Shown: piece after piece, positions 23,936-33,995 of the stretch | How the letters are laid out: the number at the start of each line of letters is the position of its first letter | How positions within the stretch are numbered: the first letter of the stretch is position 1 | From: Aquimarina sp. U1-2 | Lineage (GTDB): Bacteria; Bacteroidota; Bacteroidia; Flavobacteriales; Flavobacteriaceae | Length of the DNA stretch: 64,000 nt | Direction: 5' to 3' | NCBI RefSeq assembly: GCF_017897595.1 | Contig: NZ_JAGKIK010000013.1 | Span: 1-64,000, forward strand | Program-made: the position numbers and the translations under genes | The notes under the pieces: model-generated | What the model saw: the letters and a program-made list of their open reading frames with translations, nothing else | What the model was told of the DNA's origin: nothing | The model's database searches: none

Positions 23936-24910
23936 TTATTGTGCCGCGCTCACTATGAGCTGCTGTCCTATTTTTAAAACCTGGTTTTTTCGAATTGCAT
24001 TGATTTTACATATTTCTGTAATGGCTATTCCGTGTCTATTTGCAATTCTATATAATGTATCCCCTTTTTTGACTGTATAGATTTTCTTTTGTTCTTCTTT
24101 ATACAGATCTATATCTTGTAAAGAAGTATGTACGACTATTCTACTTTTTTTATTGGATCTATGATAATGAGGGGTCGTCCATTTTCTAGTAACCATAAAA
24201 ACATTAGACCGTACAGGTGTTTTATCAGTAAAATCGAATAGGTACTCAGGATTAATACTTTTGCCGTGATATCTAACCTCTAGATGTAGATGACTACCTC
24301 GCGCATTTCCCGTTATTCCACCCTTTGCAATGGGTTGACCACTTTTAACTTCGTCATTTTCTTTAACCAAGAATTTGGATAAATGGGCGTATACCGTTTC
24401 TAATCCATTATAATGTCTTACTATTACAGTATTTCCGTGACCACCGTGATAGCCTACATATCTCACTTTACCTGGCAATATAGACCTCACACTATCACCC
24501 ACCCATAGATCAATGTCAATACCGTGATGCGGTCGCCCTTTTCTCCAACCATATCGTGAGGTAACTACCATTTTTTTATCAACGGGTGAAGAGAATTTTT
24601 TTTCATCGAAATCTAACTGAAAAGGAATACTTACATTTTCTCCGTAATACGGATTAAATCGCACATTATCCCAATATTTTTCAAAATCTTGTTGATGAAT
24701 TTTCCTAAAATCGAGAGCGGGCTTATTATTAGAAATACTATTCGAATACACTGGAAACTGTAGGGTTTTCCCATTGATAAAAAGCTTCTCGTAATGATGT
24801 ATACTTGTTGTTCTACTACTTTGTTGACTATATGATTGACTCGTCATTACCAGTAACCAAAATATAGCCATCACTATATAAGATACTTGCCTTTGTACTA
24901 TAAAAAACAT
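23936..24910 (-). CDS. M23 family metalloendopeptidase with LysM domain
   Basis: 324 aa with an N-terminal hydrophobic signal segment. The M23 domain (about 120-225) has the zinc ligands His-His-Gly-Ile-Asp-Ile-Asp and His-Leu-His-Leu-Glu, with the catalytic His of the Tyr-Ala-His-Leu segment. A single LysM module (about 279-322, Tyr-Thr-Val-Lys-Lys-Gly-Asp-Thr-Leu) ends the protein. It would cut peptidoglycan crosslinks in the periplasm or act as a non-lytic activator. It ends nine bases from the stop of the kinase gene, tail-to-tail. It is not part of the tail cluster. Confidence 0.9.
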   Translation of the reverse strand: MFFIVQRQVSYIVMAIFWLLVMTSQSYSQQSSRTTSIHHYEKLFINGKTLQFPVYSNSISNNKPALDFRKIHQQDFEKYWDNVRFNPYYGENVSIPFQLDFDEKKFSSPVDKKMVVTSRYGWRKGRPHHGIDIDLWVGDSVRSILPGKVRYVGYHGGHGNTVIVRHYNGLETVYAHLSKFLVKENDEVKSGQPIAKGGITGNARGSHLHLEVRYHGKSINPEYLFDFTDKTPVRSNVFMVTRKWTTPHYHRSNKKSRIVVHTSLQDIDLYKEEQKKIYTVKKGDTLYRIANRHGIAITEICKINAIRKNQVLKIGQQLIVSAAQ

Positions 24911-25275
24911 ATGCTAACCTTAGAATTTTAAGATAGATCAGGGCAAATCTCTTTTTTTCTATGGAACTGGTTTACACGTTTTCGCCTAAATCAAAAAAGT
25001 GTAAATCACATTATAATTTAGAACCGTAAAAATAATATGTTGTTACAATATATTGTTGCTTTATTGAAAAAATATCGATTTCTGCTTCAATTTCCTATGG
25101 ATCTAAAATGCGGAGGTCCCATAGCCATTACCATTGTAAATTATCAGTATCTGTCTTCGACCTATAAATTTTCTTAACGCATTATTAAGAAATGAATGTG
25201 AAAACATTAATAATTGTATAAGCAATAAATAAAAAAACCTACAGTTAACAAAACGTAATTATTAATTAAATAACC
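24911..25275. other. Intergenic region with vestigial repeat end
   Basis: No gene is visible. Bases 24965-25008 contain GGTTTACAC and AAATCAAAAAAGTGTAAATC, which resemble the terminal inverted repeat of the element at 34231-34430. It is probably a decayed copy. The region separates divergent genes, so promoters for both the M23 peptidase and the OmpA gene must lie in it, but I cannot place them. Confidence 0.3.
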
Positions 25276-26112
25276 ATGAAAAAATCGTTTAAACTTATTA
25301 TTTTATCAGGAGTCGTAGTTATGACTTCTTGTGTTTCAAAGAAAAAATACGTAGCTCTAGAGCAAGAATTGCAAGACACACGTAGTACATTACAAAAAAC
25401 TGCGGTAGAAAAGGATGAATTAGAAGATAAATTCGCAAAGATTGAAGCTAGAGTAGCAGATTACAATGCTAAAATCAATTCTTTAAAAGAGGAAGGTGAT
25501 ACCAAAATGGTAATGGTAGATGATATCGCAGCAATTTCTAACAATTCAAAAGAAAAAATGCGAGAAGTACTTACTAAAGTCGATCCTAATAAATTACAGC
25601 AGGCAAAGACATTAAAAGATTCGATGAATCTGGCAGTTTCTCATAATTTAAAGAGTTCTTTGGATGATAGTCTTAAAGAAGACGAAGATATTTCTATCAA
25701 TATCGATAATACTGTTGTCATGATTTCTATTTCAGACAAAATGTTGTTCAAAACAGGAAGCTATCGTGTGAGTAACAAAGCCAACGACATTTTACAAAAA
25801 CTTGCTGGTGTAATTAATTCAGAGCCTAGTATTGAAGTTATGGTAGAGGGACATACAGATCCACGTACTATTAGTAATGCGGTGGTTCAGGATAACTGGG
25901 ATTTAAGTGTAAAACGAGCTACTTCTATCGTACGAAAATTACAGAAAGATTATAGTGTTGCTCCTGAAAAATTAATAGCTTCAGGAAGAAGTAGTTATAA
26001 ACCACTAGTTGAAAACAATTCAGAAGAAAATATGGCAATTAACAGACGTACCAAAATCGTTTTATTGCCTAACATGGATAAGTTTTTTGCGTTACTAACT
26101 GCTTCTAATTAA
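25276..26112 (+). CDS. OmpA family lipoprotein
   Basis: 278 aa. A lipoprotein signal ends in Met-Thr-Ser-Cys at residue 19. A coiled coil covers about 25-75, resembling Lpp/TolA-like stalks. The OmpA-like peptidoglycan-binding domain spans about 140-260: Asp-Lys-Met-Leu-Phe-Lys-Thr-Gly-Ser, Val-Glu-Gly-His-Thr-Asp, Trp-Asp-Leu-Ser-Val-Lys-Arg-Ala, and the final Asn-Arg-Arg-Thr-Lys-Ile. It would tether the outer membrane to the cell wall. A strong terminator follows. Confidence 0.9.
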   Translation: MKKSFKLIILSGVVVMTSCVSKKKYVALEQELQDTRSTLQKTAVEKDELEDKFAKIEARVADYNAKINSLKEEGDTKMVMVDDIAAISNNSKEKMREVLTKVDPNKLQQAKTLKDSMNLAVSHNLKSSLDDSLKEDEDISINIDNTVVMISISDKMLFKTGSYRVSNKANDILQKLAGVINSEPSIEVMVEGHTDPRTISNAVVQDNWDLSVKRATSIVRKLQKDYSVAPEKLIASGRSSYKPLVENNSEENMAINRRTKIVLLPNMDKFFALLTASN

Positions 26113-26163
26113 TTCAAATTTATACTTCTAATCTTAATTTGAGTATAAGATATCAAAAGAAAT

Positions 26164-26212
26164 AAAAAAGATTGTCGTTTTACGTTGCAACATAAAACGA
26201 CAATCTTTTTTT
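26164..26212 (+). terminator. Strong intrinsic terminator after OmpA gene
   Basis: A 19-bp perfect stem (26164-26182 with 26193-26212) with a 10-base loop, flanked by A-tract and T-tract. It can act in both directions and lies about 50 bases after the OmpA stop. Confidence 0.9.
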
Positions 26213-26432
26213 AGTAATAACCACTTCATATCTTAACTTTATTTCTTCTTTAGAGATTTTATAACTTTTATAGTAAACTAACCTCACAGCGAGCTCATCA
26301 TATATGGGTTGGAAATTAATTTTATGACCAGGTAAGCCTGGGAGCATTTAAATTTCTAGTATCCAGTCAACAAAATATTTCCTGAGTAAGAAGAAACAAT
26401 AATCAATACAAATACTATATATTTATATTAAA

Positions 26433-26470
26433 AATGGTGTATCCCAGGATTGAACTTAGAATACACCATT
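26433..26470 (-). terminator. Intrinsic terminator after SGNH lipoprotein gene
   Basis: A perfect 10-bp stem (AATGGTGTAT with ATACACCATT). On the minus strand it is followed by TTTTAATAT. It lies about 50 bases downstream of the stop at 26519. Confidence 0.65.
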
Positions 26471-26518
26471 AATTGAACTTCAATTTTTGTGCAATTTAAT
26501 TAAGTATAGGTTATTTTT

Positions 26519-28174
26519 TTAAAGCGGTAAAATAGTCTTGAATTTCGCAGGATTATATCTTGGTAATTTCGCTTTATATTTATCTTCTATTGCCTTAGAT
26601 ATTTTGTTAGAAATTATAGCATTTAGTCTTGGAGTAATATGAATACCATCTAAGGAAAAAGCTCCTCCTTTAACGAATTCTGAAGTAACTCTAACATCTC
26701 CTGCAGAGATTCCTCCTCCTGTTAATTGCTTTGTAAAGTTGTTAGCATCGAAAAATGCCAAATTTTTCTTGTCTGCTATATTTCTAATGATCTGATTATA
26801 TTGCCTTTGCGCATTTCTTGCCTTTCTGATTTCGTTAGAAGTTAAAACAAACATATCTTCTAGAGGAAATGTAATTCCTTGATATAAACCTAACGTTGCC
26901 GGTATAGTACCGCTACCATCTGGCAAATTAATACTTGGTAATATTTTTTCCTTTCCTAACGCCTCTGCAGCCTCCAAAACCAGTAGATCATTTCTATTGG
27001 CTTGTCTAGCTTGTGCATACAATACGCCTAACGGTAAAGCTTCTTCTAGTTTCAAACCTTCATTCGTAATTAAATCTCTTACGATTTCAATTCTAATATT
27101 CTTAAGAGATTCATCTTTAATCAATACTGGATTAATTCGCTTTGATGATAGAAGTTTTAATTTTCTATTAGTACGGTTTATTCTCTGAAATACTCTATTT
27201 AATAATCGATATGTGTTATTTGTTTTACGATTAATTCTAGAACCTATTCTTGGTATTTTGGGATTTAATGCATTAAAAGGCACTGTAGTAAGATATGGGA
27301 TCGTGGTAACATCAGGTATATTGATTATTACCCCTTTTGCCTTATCCTTGGTTAGGGCATTAGCCAGACTATTTAAAGAAGATCTAAATACATTTACATT
27401 AGTAATATCATTAAATCCATAAGTAGCTGGATTAGTATTTCCAGTTTCGTTATGATCGACGCCATCACCTCCAGAAATAGCATAAAGTAAAACATCATTA
27501 TTTCCTACCCATAAAGTAAAAAATGTTGGTGACTGTACCAGTGCATCACCTAGAACCGATGTTTCAGGTTTTGAAGCAAATCTTACAAAATAAGGATTAG
27601 CAGTTGCGGGATTAGAGCTTAGTCCGTTTATATCACCATATCCCGGTGCTAAAAATTCGTAACTTTTGGCTGCTGGTACTCCTAGATTTTGAAAAGGTCC
27701 TTTTAGAATATTTGATATCCTAGTAGTTGGTGTAGCGGCAGCCCTTCTAATATCGTATACCGTTGTTTGCACCACATTTCCCCCAGGAAGCGGAACTGGT
27801 ATGGTAGTTTGACCTTTTAGAACCAAACGATTTTCTAGAATTTGCTGTCCGCCAAGTAAAGCTCCACCTAAATTATCACCCCATAAGGGTTGTTTAAATG
27901 CGCCTCCACCTACTTTCTTAAGTTGATCTGAAAGTAATTTTGGGAAAGAAAAACTTTGTGCTTTTCTATACAAAGCCCAATCTGAAAAGCCAGCCGATAA
28001 CGAGTTACCAATAGCTACATATTTTGAAAAATCTGCATTTCCTTCTGTGAAATCAGCAGTTTTCGAAATAGTATCGATAGTATCCGATTCTAGTTCTTCT
28101 TCACAAGAAGAAAATAATAATAATAAGCCAAGAAATATGACCAAATTGTAAATAAAACCAGTTTTAAAATTCAT
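26519..28174 (-). CDS. SGNH/GDSL-like hydrolase lipoprotein
   Basis: 551 aa. A lipoprotein signal ends at Cys24 (Phe-Ser-Ser-Cys). Block I appears as Ala-Ile-Gly-Asn-Ser-Leu-Ser-Ala-Gly (Ser58), block III as Trp-Val-Gly-Asn-Asn-Asp, and block V as Asp-Gly-Ile-His-Ile-Thr-Pro near residue 516. This is the layout of the large Bacteroidota SGNH-hydrolase lipoproteins, probably esterases at the outer membrane surface. The substrate is unknown. No sugar-utilisation genes are adjacent. Confidence 0.85.
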   Translation of the reverse strand: MNFKTGFIYNLVIFLGLLLLFSSCEEELESDTIDTISKTADFTEGNADFSKYVAIGNSLSAGFSDWALYRKAQSFSFPKLLSDQLKKVGGGAFKQPLWGDNLGGALLGGQQILENRLVLKGQTTIPVPLPGGNVVQTTVYDIRRAAATPTTRISNILKGPFQNLGVPAAKSYEFLAPGYGDINGLSSNPATANPYFVRFASKPETSVLGDALVQSPTFFTLWVGNNDVLLYAISGGDGVDHNETGNTNPATYGFNDITNVNVFRSSLNSLANALTKDKAKGVIINIPDVTTIPYLTTVPFNALNPKIPRIGSRINRKTNNTYRLLNRVFQRINRTNRKLKLLSSKRINPVLIKDESLKNIRIEIVRDLITNEGLKLEEALPLGVLYAQARQANRNDLLVLEAAEALGKEKILPSINLPDGSGTIPATLGLYQGITFPLEDMFVLTSNEIRKARNAQRQYNQIIRNIADKKNLAFFDANNFTKQLTGGGISAGDVRVTSEFVKGGAFSLDGIHITPRLNAIISNKISKAIEDKYKAKLPRYNPAKFKTILPL

Positions 28175-28730
28175 AATTAAAGATTTTAAGAGTTAAAAAG
28201 AATTAATAAAATTGAAGTTCAAAAAAATTATAAGAATACCGTAAGCTCTACTTTCTTAAGACAAAGCAGCTAGTTGATTGTAGTGTTAATATGGATAAAA
28301 ATCAATCGAAAGATTTCACATAATATCATAACATTGTTACTTTTGTTAAAAAGTTACTATTAAGAATTTTTGATTGATTTTCAAAAACAGTTGGTAAAAT
28401 CCTTTATTCTGTTTAGATAGTTATTGTGCTTTTCTTCTAGCTTCGTTGTATTGCTATTTTTGCAGCAACTTGTATTTCTTCATATGATTACGCGTTAACA
28501 GAACCTTGAAAAAACATACAGATGTATTTATTGTTTCAAGTTTTAAAGAAGAAGTTTGAAGATAATAGGATTGGATAACACAAAAAAATTGAAATACGAT
28601 TGTGTCTATCCAATAATTTTGATTTTTATGATTTGAGAAAGTTTTCATGGTTTTAAAAGTAAATTAGTTACATCTCAAATGTAGTCATTTATAATAATTA
28701 TGTACTTGATCTAAATCAAGAAATCGAATT
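28175..28730. other. Intergenic region, no convincing gene
   Basis: About 550 AT-rich bases between two minus-strand genes. A 64-codon frame at 28454-28648 has no sequence character of a real protein. I see no repeat, RNA or clear promoter. Confidence 0.5.
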
Positions 28731-29318
28731 TTAAAAATCTGATCTAATTCTACTCAATGTTTCTGGAGACATCCTTAAAAAAGAAGCTATATCCTTAAGG
28801 GGTGCTTTTAAGAACATAGTGGGCTCTTCAGAGAGCAGAGCCTTGTATCGTTCTTTTGCAGAATCCTTTTTAAGATTGGCAACGAGCGATTCTAATTTGC
28901 TAAAATTAGATTCCATAATTTTAATAATGATTTTATTAAAATCAGGATGTTCATCTCGCATACTACTAAAATCGTTAAAAGACAGTCTACGAATTATTGA
29001 TTTTTCTATAGTTTTAATATTGTACATGCTGGTCTTTTGCATAAAAAAAGAGTCTAAACACCCAACAAATGAGTTATCTATTCCGATTTTGGTAATTACT
29101 TCTCCTTTTTCTGAATTATAATATTTCTTTACAACACCTTGTTCTATAAAATATAAGTAATTGCAAAAATTTCCCTCTTTAATTAGATATTTATTTTTAT
29201 CTGGGGTAATAAGATCCCAGTATTTTATAAAATAGTTGATAGTTTTAGAGTCCTTTGAGAATAAAGAGATAAAAGAATACAATGGATTATTGATGCTATA
29301 CTTTTTTGGGGTATTCAT
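28731..29318 (-). CDS. Crp/Fnr family transcriptional regulator
   Basis: 195 aa, the size of the short Bacteroidota Crp/Fnr-type proteins. The cyclic-nucleotide-binding-like beta-barrel covers about 40-120 (Lys-Glu-Gly-Asn-Phe-Cys-Asn-Tyr-Leu-Tyr-Phe-Ile-Glu-Gln-Gly). The C-terminal winged helix contains Leu-Lys-Asp-Ile-Ala-Ser-Phe-Leu-Arg-Met-Ser-Pro-Glu-Thr-Leu-Ser-Arg-Ile-Arg. The cNMP-binding Arg-Ser/Thr signature is not evident, so the effector is uncertain. It stands alone and probably controls distant genes. Confidence 0.85.
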   Translation of the reverse strand: MNTPKKYSINNPLYSFISLFSKDSKTINYFIKYWDLITPDKNKYLIKEGNFCNYLYFIEQGVVKKYYNSEKGEVITKIGIDNSFVGCLDSFFMQKTSMYNIKTIEKSIIRRLSFNDFSSMRDEHPDFNKIIIKIMESNFSKLESLVANLKKDSAKERYKALLSEEPTMFLKAPLKDIASFLRMSPETLSRIRSDF

Positions 29319-29920
29319 TATATATAGAGGTTTTAAAAGTTAGTTTTAATTATAAATTGGTATAAATTTTTTCAATTTGCAAAAAAACAATTCCTAATAG
29401 ATATAAACTTAAATAAAAAGTACCCAAGATTACCAAAGATAAAGGGCATAGTTTAAGACTTAAATTTGAAGATAGTCTAACTAATTATACTGTTATCGTA
29501 TAACGTTGTAATTCGGTTTTTAGCTTAATAAAATTATTATTATTTCAAATGGCTTAGCGTCAATACTGCTCATTTATTTAACAAATAGAGTAAAATCCAT
29601 GAATTAAGCCTGTATTCGATTTTTTAAATATTCAAATATCCGTTATACGTACTACTGCCAAAATTGTGTCATGCTGCATTTCTTCCAGTATCTCATAAAT
29701 AACAATATTTCAATACTTTATGAATTGAGATCCTGAAACAAGTTTAAGGTGAAGTAAAACCCCGAGTCTTTACGGATATTCTTTTTTTTTAGCTTTATTT
29801 TTAAAAATCACTCAATTTAATGGCTTTTAGTAGTCTTAGATACTTATGTCGAATTCAAATTTTATACTTATTTATTTGTGATCTGATTCATAATTTAAAT
29901 ATAAATTATCACCAGCAATC
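29319..29920. other. Intergenic region, nothing recognised
   Basis: About 600 AT-rich bases with stop codons in every frame. I see no repeat, RNA gene or terminator with confidence. Confidence 0.4.
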
Positions 29921-31135
29921 TCAATCTAAACAATAATAAGCACACTTAAGGTAGGCTCCTTCTGCAAAATTGACAGGATGATCAATATCATGGTATGTTT
30001 TTTCCAATATCATATAGGTACGCCCCATACTGCTTATATTTTCTTCACAGATCTCAAAAAAATCTTTAGCCAGTACTCGCGAAGAACATGATGCCAATAC
30101 CAAAATACCCTGATTATTAACTAATTTTGAACCCAGTCTAGCAAGTTTTGCATAACTTTTTAGTGCCTTTGATATTTCACTTTCTCTCTTTGCAAAAGAA
30201 GGTGGATCAATAACTACTACATCAAACTTTTTTTGATCATCGATCAAATTTTGAAGACCTTCAAATGCATCTACGGTAATAGTATGATGTTTTCCTTTAT
30301 GATGATTTAAAGATGCATTTTTAACAGCCATATCCAGGGCTTGTCTACTAATATCAAGACTTAAGACTTCGGTAGCACCGTTATAGAGGGCATGTACCGA
30401 AAACCCTCCGGCATACGAAAATACATCCAGCACTGTTTTGTCGTAAGAAAGCTCCCCCACTCTTTTTCGATTATGCCGATGATCTAAGAAATATCCGGTT
30501 TTATGGCCCTTAATCACATTTGCTGAAAATAATACGCCATGTTCTCTAAAAATCACAGCTTCATTTTGAAGCTTTCCAAATAGAATCGAACCATCTTTTA
30601 AATTGTAGATATTTCCGTTGGATTGTAATAATCGACTTAATCGCAATACCATAGTCGAACATTGGGATACTTTAAGTAAATAAGATAGTATACTATTAAG
30701 ATAAGGAAACCAGATATGAGAATACAGTTTAATCACTAAAACCGAATCGTAAACATCTGCAATAAAACCTGGAAAACCGTCATTCTCACCAAAGAGCAGT
30801 CGGTAACTATTGGTATCAGTCTCTAATAAAGGCTTTCTAAGATTGTAGGCGTTATCAATCTTATTTGCAAACCATTGATCATTAATTTTTGCTGGATTTT
30901 TAAATTGAATAAGTTTAATTCTTATGGGAGAAAAAGGATCGTAGAAACCACAGGCAAGAAAAGTATTCTTTTTTGTATCGTAAACAATAGCCAGATCTCC
31001 TGCTTTTCCTTCTGCGCTTTGTTTACTAATACTATCAGCAAAAACCCAAGGATGTCCTCTTTTTACCATTTTTTCAGCAGAAGGTCTCAACTTTACCGCT
31101 AATCTTTTGGTAGGTATATCTTTTAGAAATTTCAT
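29921..31135 (-). CDS. Class I SAM-dependent rRNA methyltransferase (RlmI-like)
   Basis: 404 aa, close to RlmI/YccW size. It has an N-terminal PUA-type domain (Leu-Arg-Pro-Ser-Ala-Glu-x-x-Val-Lys-Arg-Gly-His-Pro-Trp-Val-Phe), then a Rossmann methyltransferase with Asp-Val-Phe-Ser-Tyr-Ala-Gly-Gly-Phe-Ser, Asp-Ala-Phe-Glu-Gly-Leu, and motif IV Asp-Pro-Pro-Ser-Phe-Ala. The probable product is m5C in 23S rRNA. The gene is single, with no operon partner. Confidence 0.85.
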   Translation of the reverse strand: MKFLKDIPTKRLAVKLRPSAEKMVKRGHPWVFADSISKQSAEGKAGDLAIVYDTKKNTFLACGFYDPFSPIRIKLIQFKNPAKINDQWFANKIDNAYNLRKPLLETDTNSYRLLFGENDGFPGFIADVYDSVLVIKLYSHIWFPYLNSILSYLLKVSQCSTMVLRLSRLLQSNGNIYNLKDGSILFGKLQNEAVIFREHGVLFSANVIKGHKTGYFLDHRHNRKRVGELSYDKTVLDVFSYAGGFSVHALYNGATEVLSLDISRQALDMAVKNASLNHHKGKHHTITVDAFEGLQNLIDDQKKFDVVVIDPPSFAKRESEISKALKSYAKLARLGSKLVNNQGILVLASCSSRVLAKDFFEICEENISSMGRTYMILEKTYHDIDHPVNFAEGAYLKCAYYCLD

Positions 31136-31440
31136 ACGAATAAACTATGTTTAACGGATTGACTTCAAATTTTTTAGCCAAAATTCTTGAACATTTCCTT
31201 AAGCTTACTTCCCTATTTTTTATTCATTTTCTTTTGTAGAGGCGATTACCTTGCCATACCTAATCCCTCCATGAGGGTTTCATACGTTTAAATTTTTTTA
31301 ATTATTTGAAAATGAATTAATTATAAAATTAAGAACGTATGTAACCGCTATGCTCTCACATTAAAAATTTTATACATTCCCTATGGGGAAGTAATTTTTA
31401 AAATTTTTTAATGTTCGTTTCATAGAAGAAGATCCACTCA
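31136..31440. other. Intergenic region with an inverted repeat
   Basis: No gene is visible. Bases 31359-31373 and 31399-31414 form an imperfect stem with an inner CCC-TAT-GGGG loop arm, about 30-80 bases downstream of the helicase gene; it may act as a terminator. A second hairpin CCCTC-CAT-GAGGG lies at about 31264-31276. Confidence 0.4.
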
Positions 31441-32952
31441 CTATTCCATAAATAACTGATTGATTTTGGATCTAAGTTTTCTTTTGTAATCCTCTTCTAA
31501 CCAATCTCTATAGTTTTTGGTACTTTTACTAATACAATACGAATATCTTTTCACCCTAAATTCGATATCTTTATCCAGTAATCTACTAAGAATACGGGCA
31601 TCAAAAACATCTTCACTGTTTTCAATACACATTTTGGCGTGCTGTTCTATAGATTTTTCTAAAACGGTAAGGCTTCTTAGATTAAATTTCTTGGTTTTAG
31701 AATACTCTTCTTCAACATCAAATTCAATGTCAGACGATTTGCCAAACTCTTCTTTTATATCATCAGGCATAATGTATTTGAAATTTCTTTCAATTTCTTC
31801 ATCACCTACCAAATTATCATAATAAAAATCAGGAGATCGAAATATAGATTGCCAATCAATTTCGGCATTCCACAATCCAAATCTTGCCGTATTATTACCC
31901 ATGTCGACGATAGTAAATTCGGGTTTGGTGGGTAAAATACGTGACCCTCTACCAATCATTTGAAAATACAGCGTCAACGACTTTGTCGCTCTATTTAAAA
32001 TAATACTCTCTACGGTTGGTTCATCAAAACCTGTCGTTAAAATACTTACCGATGTTAAAATAGCATCATCTGTATTTTTAAACCAGGTCAAAATATCTTC
32101 ACGTTCTTGTTTGCTATTGGTATTATCAAGATGTCGAATAGGATACCCCGCCCTTTTAAAAGTATCATATACGTAGATAGAGGTATTGATCCCGTTATTG
32201 AAAATAAGTGTTTTCTTACCTTTACAACGCTCTTCATAAGCCTTTAAAAGCTTATCCTGCATCATCATATTTGTATATAACTCCTCAGACGATTTAACGG
32301 TATAATCACCATTCATCCCTATTTTTAAAGAACCTAAACCAACATCATAGGTGTAGGTAACGGGTTTTGCTAAAAAACCGTTAGTAATTAGAGATGTGAT
32401 AGTGTCTCCCACGATGAGTTCATTGTAATTGTCTTTCATAGGGAGTTTCATATTAGAGCTAAGCGGCGTAGCTGTGACTCCAAGAATAAAACAATTACCA
32501 AAAAATTTAAACAATTTTCTGAACGAGTTGTAATGTGCCTCATCAATAATAACCATTCCTATATCGGTAAGCTCTAATTGATCATCATTAAGTCGGTTAT
32601 TTAGCGTCTCTACCATAGCAACAAAACACATATATTCACCTTGATCGTACAACTCTTTAACGGCGCTGTTGATGATCTTGTTCTTCACCCTAAATTCGGT
32701 AAGCATATTAGAGGTTTGAGCGCAAAGCTCTATTCTATGTGTAAGTACAACTACCTTTTTTTTGGTAGTTTCTATGTAACGCCTCACAATTTCTGAAAAT
32801 ATAACCGTTTTACCTCCACCGGTGGGTAATTGGTACAGTAAATTATAACGTTCAGGAAATTCTTCGACGCGACTAAAGATTTTGTCTATATCACGCTTCT
32901 GGTAATCATACAGAACTTTTCGTTCTTTCTTTTCTATCTCTATTTGTGACAA
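31441..32952 (-). CDS. DEAD/DEAH-box type superfamily 2 helicase
   Basis: 503 aa. The frame opens with TTG at 32952; no ATG precedes the conserved part, so this unusual start seems real. Walker A is Pro-Thr-Gly-Gly-Gly-Lys-Thr-Val, motif II is Asp-Glu-Ala-His, and motif VI is Gln-Met-Ile-Gly-Arg-Gly-Ser-Arg. The layout resembles the RadD/YejH and SSL2-like helicases. About 130 charged C-terminal residues follow motif VI. It probably works on DNA, and RadD-like function in repair is possible. Confidence 0.8.
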   Translation of the reverse strand: MSQIEIEKKERKVLYDYQKRDIDKIFSRVEEFPERYNLLYQLPTGGGKTVIFSEIVRRYIETTKKKVVVLTHRIELCAQTSNMLTEFRVKNKIINSAVKELYDQGEYMCFVAMVETLNNRLNDDQLELTDIGMVIIDEAHYNSFRKLFKFFGNCFILGVTATPLSSNMKLPMKDNYNELIVGDTITSLITNGFLAKPVTYTYDVGLGSLKIGMNGDYTVKSSEELYTNMMMQDKLLKAYEERCKGKKTLIFNNGINTSIYVYDTFKRAGYPIRHLDNTNSKQEREDILTWFKNTDDAILTSVSILTTGFDEPTVESIILNRATKSLTLYFQMIGRGSRILPTKPEFTIVDMGNNTARFGLWNAEIDWQSIFRSPDFYYDNLVGDEEIERNFKYIMPDDIKEEFGKSSDIEFDVEEEYSKTKKFNLRSLTVLEKSIEQHAKMCIENSEDVFDARILSRLLDKDIEFRVKRYSYCISKSTKNYRDWLEEDYKRKLRSKINQLFME

Positions 32953-33125
32953 ACGTGGGCTTTATTAAAAATAAGCTACAAAATTAAGCACTTTTATAGG
33001 GTATACGAAACAATTCCTTAATTATATTTCAGCATAATAATATTGTAGAATGTTAATTGTTCTTAATTCTTCATATTAAAACCTGGTGTTCTAGTACTTT
33101 TGAACTCAAAATTTTCAACTATTTC

Positions 33126-33995
33126 ATGGATTCAACGCAAAAAGATTTGATTCCGGTTCAGGCGTTATTGTTACCAAAACCAATCTTGTATACGGGTAAA
33201 TTTTTAAATTGGATTTCTCCTTTTTTAGCGTCGCGATTTGCAGCTCGAATTTTTTTAACTCCATTTGGCTATAAAATGCCAGAGCGAGAAAAAAAGATGT
33301 ATCATAAAAGTAAAAAAGCGTATGTGTATATAGAAAAAATAAACCGGAATGTCATGGTGTATCACTATGGAACTTCAGATAAAAAGATCCTATTAGTACA
33401 TGGTTGGTCTGGCAGCGGAACACAACTTTCAAAAATAGCCGATCAACTTCTAAAGCAGGGGTACAGTACTGTAAGTTTTGACGCCCCGGCACATGGCAAA
33501 TCACCAGGAAAACGAACAATGATGCCGCACTTTATTGAAACAATACATCATTTAGAAAAAACTCATGGTCCGTTTCATGCTGCGGTAGGGCATTCATTAG
33601 GCGGAATGTCACTACTAAGAGCAACTCGGTTTGGTTTTTCTATTCATAAACTGGTGATTATAGGTACTGCTAATAGCATTACTGCTATCACTAAGAATTT
33701 TGCGAAAAATTTACAATTGGATAAAAAAGTAGCCCGCTTATTAAAATCATATTTTGACTCCCGATTTGGAGAAGATCTTGATAATTATTCTGGAGCAACA
33801 TCGGCAAAGTACGTTAAAACACCTACTCTGGTGATACACGATAAAAACGATGTAGATGTGCACTATAGCGCTGCGCACGAAATTGCAGAAGCTCTTGACA
33901 ATAAAGAACTTTTACTAACTGAAAAATTGGGGCATCGAAAAATTCTAGGGGATAAAAGAGTAATTCATAAGATTATCGAATTTATAAATGAATAA
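33126..33995 (+). CDS. Alpha/beta hydrolase
   Basis: 289 aa from the ATG at 33126 (an in-frame ATG 69 bases upstream gives unlikely sequence). Typical alpha/beta hydrolase elements: His-Gly-Trp-Ser-Gly-Ser-Gly as the oxyanion region, the nucleophile elbow Gly-His-Ser-Leu-Gly-Gly, Asp of Asp-Lys-Asn-Asp-Val-Asp and His of Leu-Gly-His-Arg-Lys. No signal peptide, so cytoplasmic. The substrate is unknown. Confidence 0.85.
   Translation: MDSTQKDLIPVQALLLPKPILYTGKFLNWISPFLASRFAARIFLTPFGYKMPEREKKMYHKSKKAYVYIEKINRNVMVYHYGTSDKKILLVHGWSGSGTQLSKIADQLLKQGYSTVSFDAPAHGKSPGKRTMMPHFIETIHHLEKTHGPFHAAVGHSLGGMSLLRATRFGFSIHKLVIIGTANSITAITKNFAKNLQLDKKVARLLKSYFDSRFGEDLDNYSGATSAKYVKTPTLVIHDKNDVDVHYSAAHEIAEALDNKELLLTEKLGHRKILGDKRVIHKIIEFINE

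Larger units (their letters stand above)
26113..26518. other. Intergenic region between convergent genes
   Basis: No gene is visible in these 400 bases. The two convergent genes each have a terminator here (26164-26212 and 26433-26470); the rest is AT-rich sequence without recognisable features. Confidence 0.5.

Noticed and set aside
23936..24910. M23/LysM peptidase as the lysis enzyme of the tail cluster
   Set aside because: It has a signal sequence, lies beyond the regulator and two unrelated genes, and looks like an ordinary envelope endopeptidase.
28454..28648. 64-codon minus-strand frame between the SGNH lipoprotein and Crp/Fnr genes
   Set aside because: Residue composition looks like translated AT-rich noncoding DNA, and no domain or coupling supports it.
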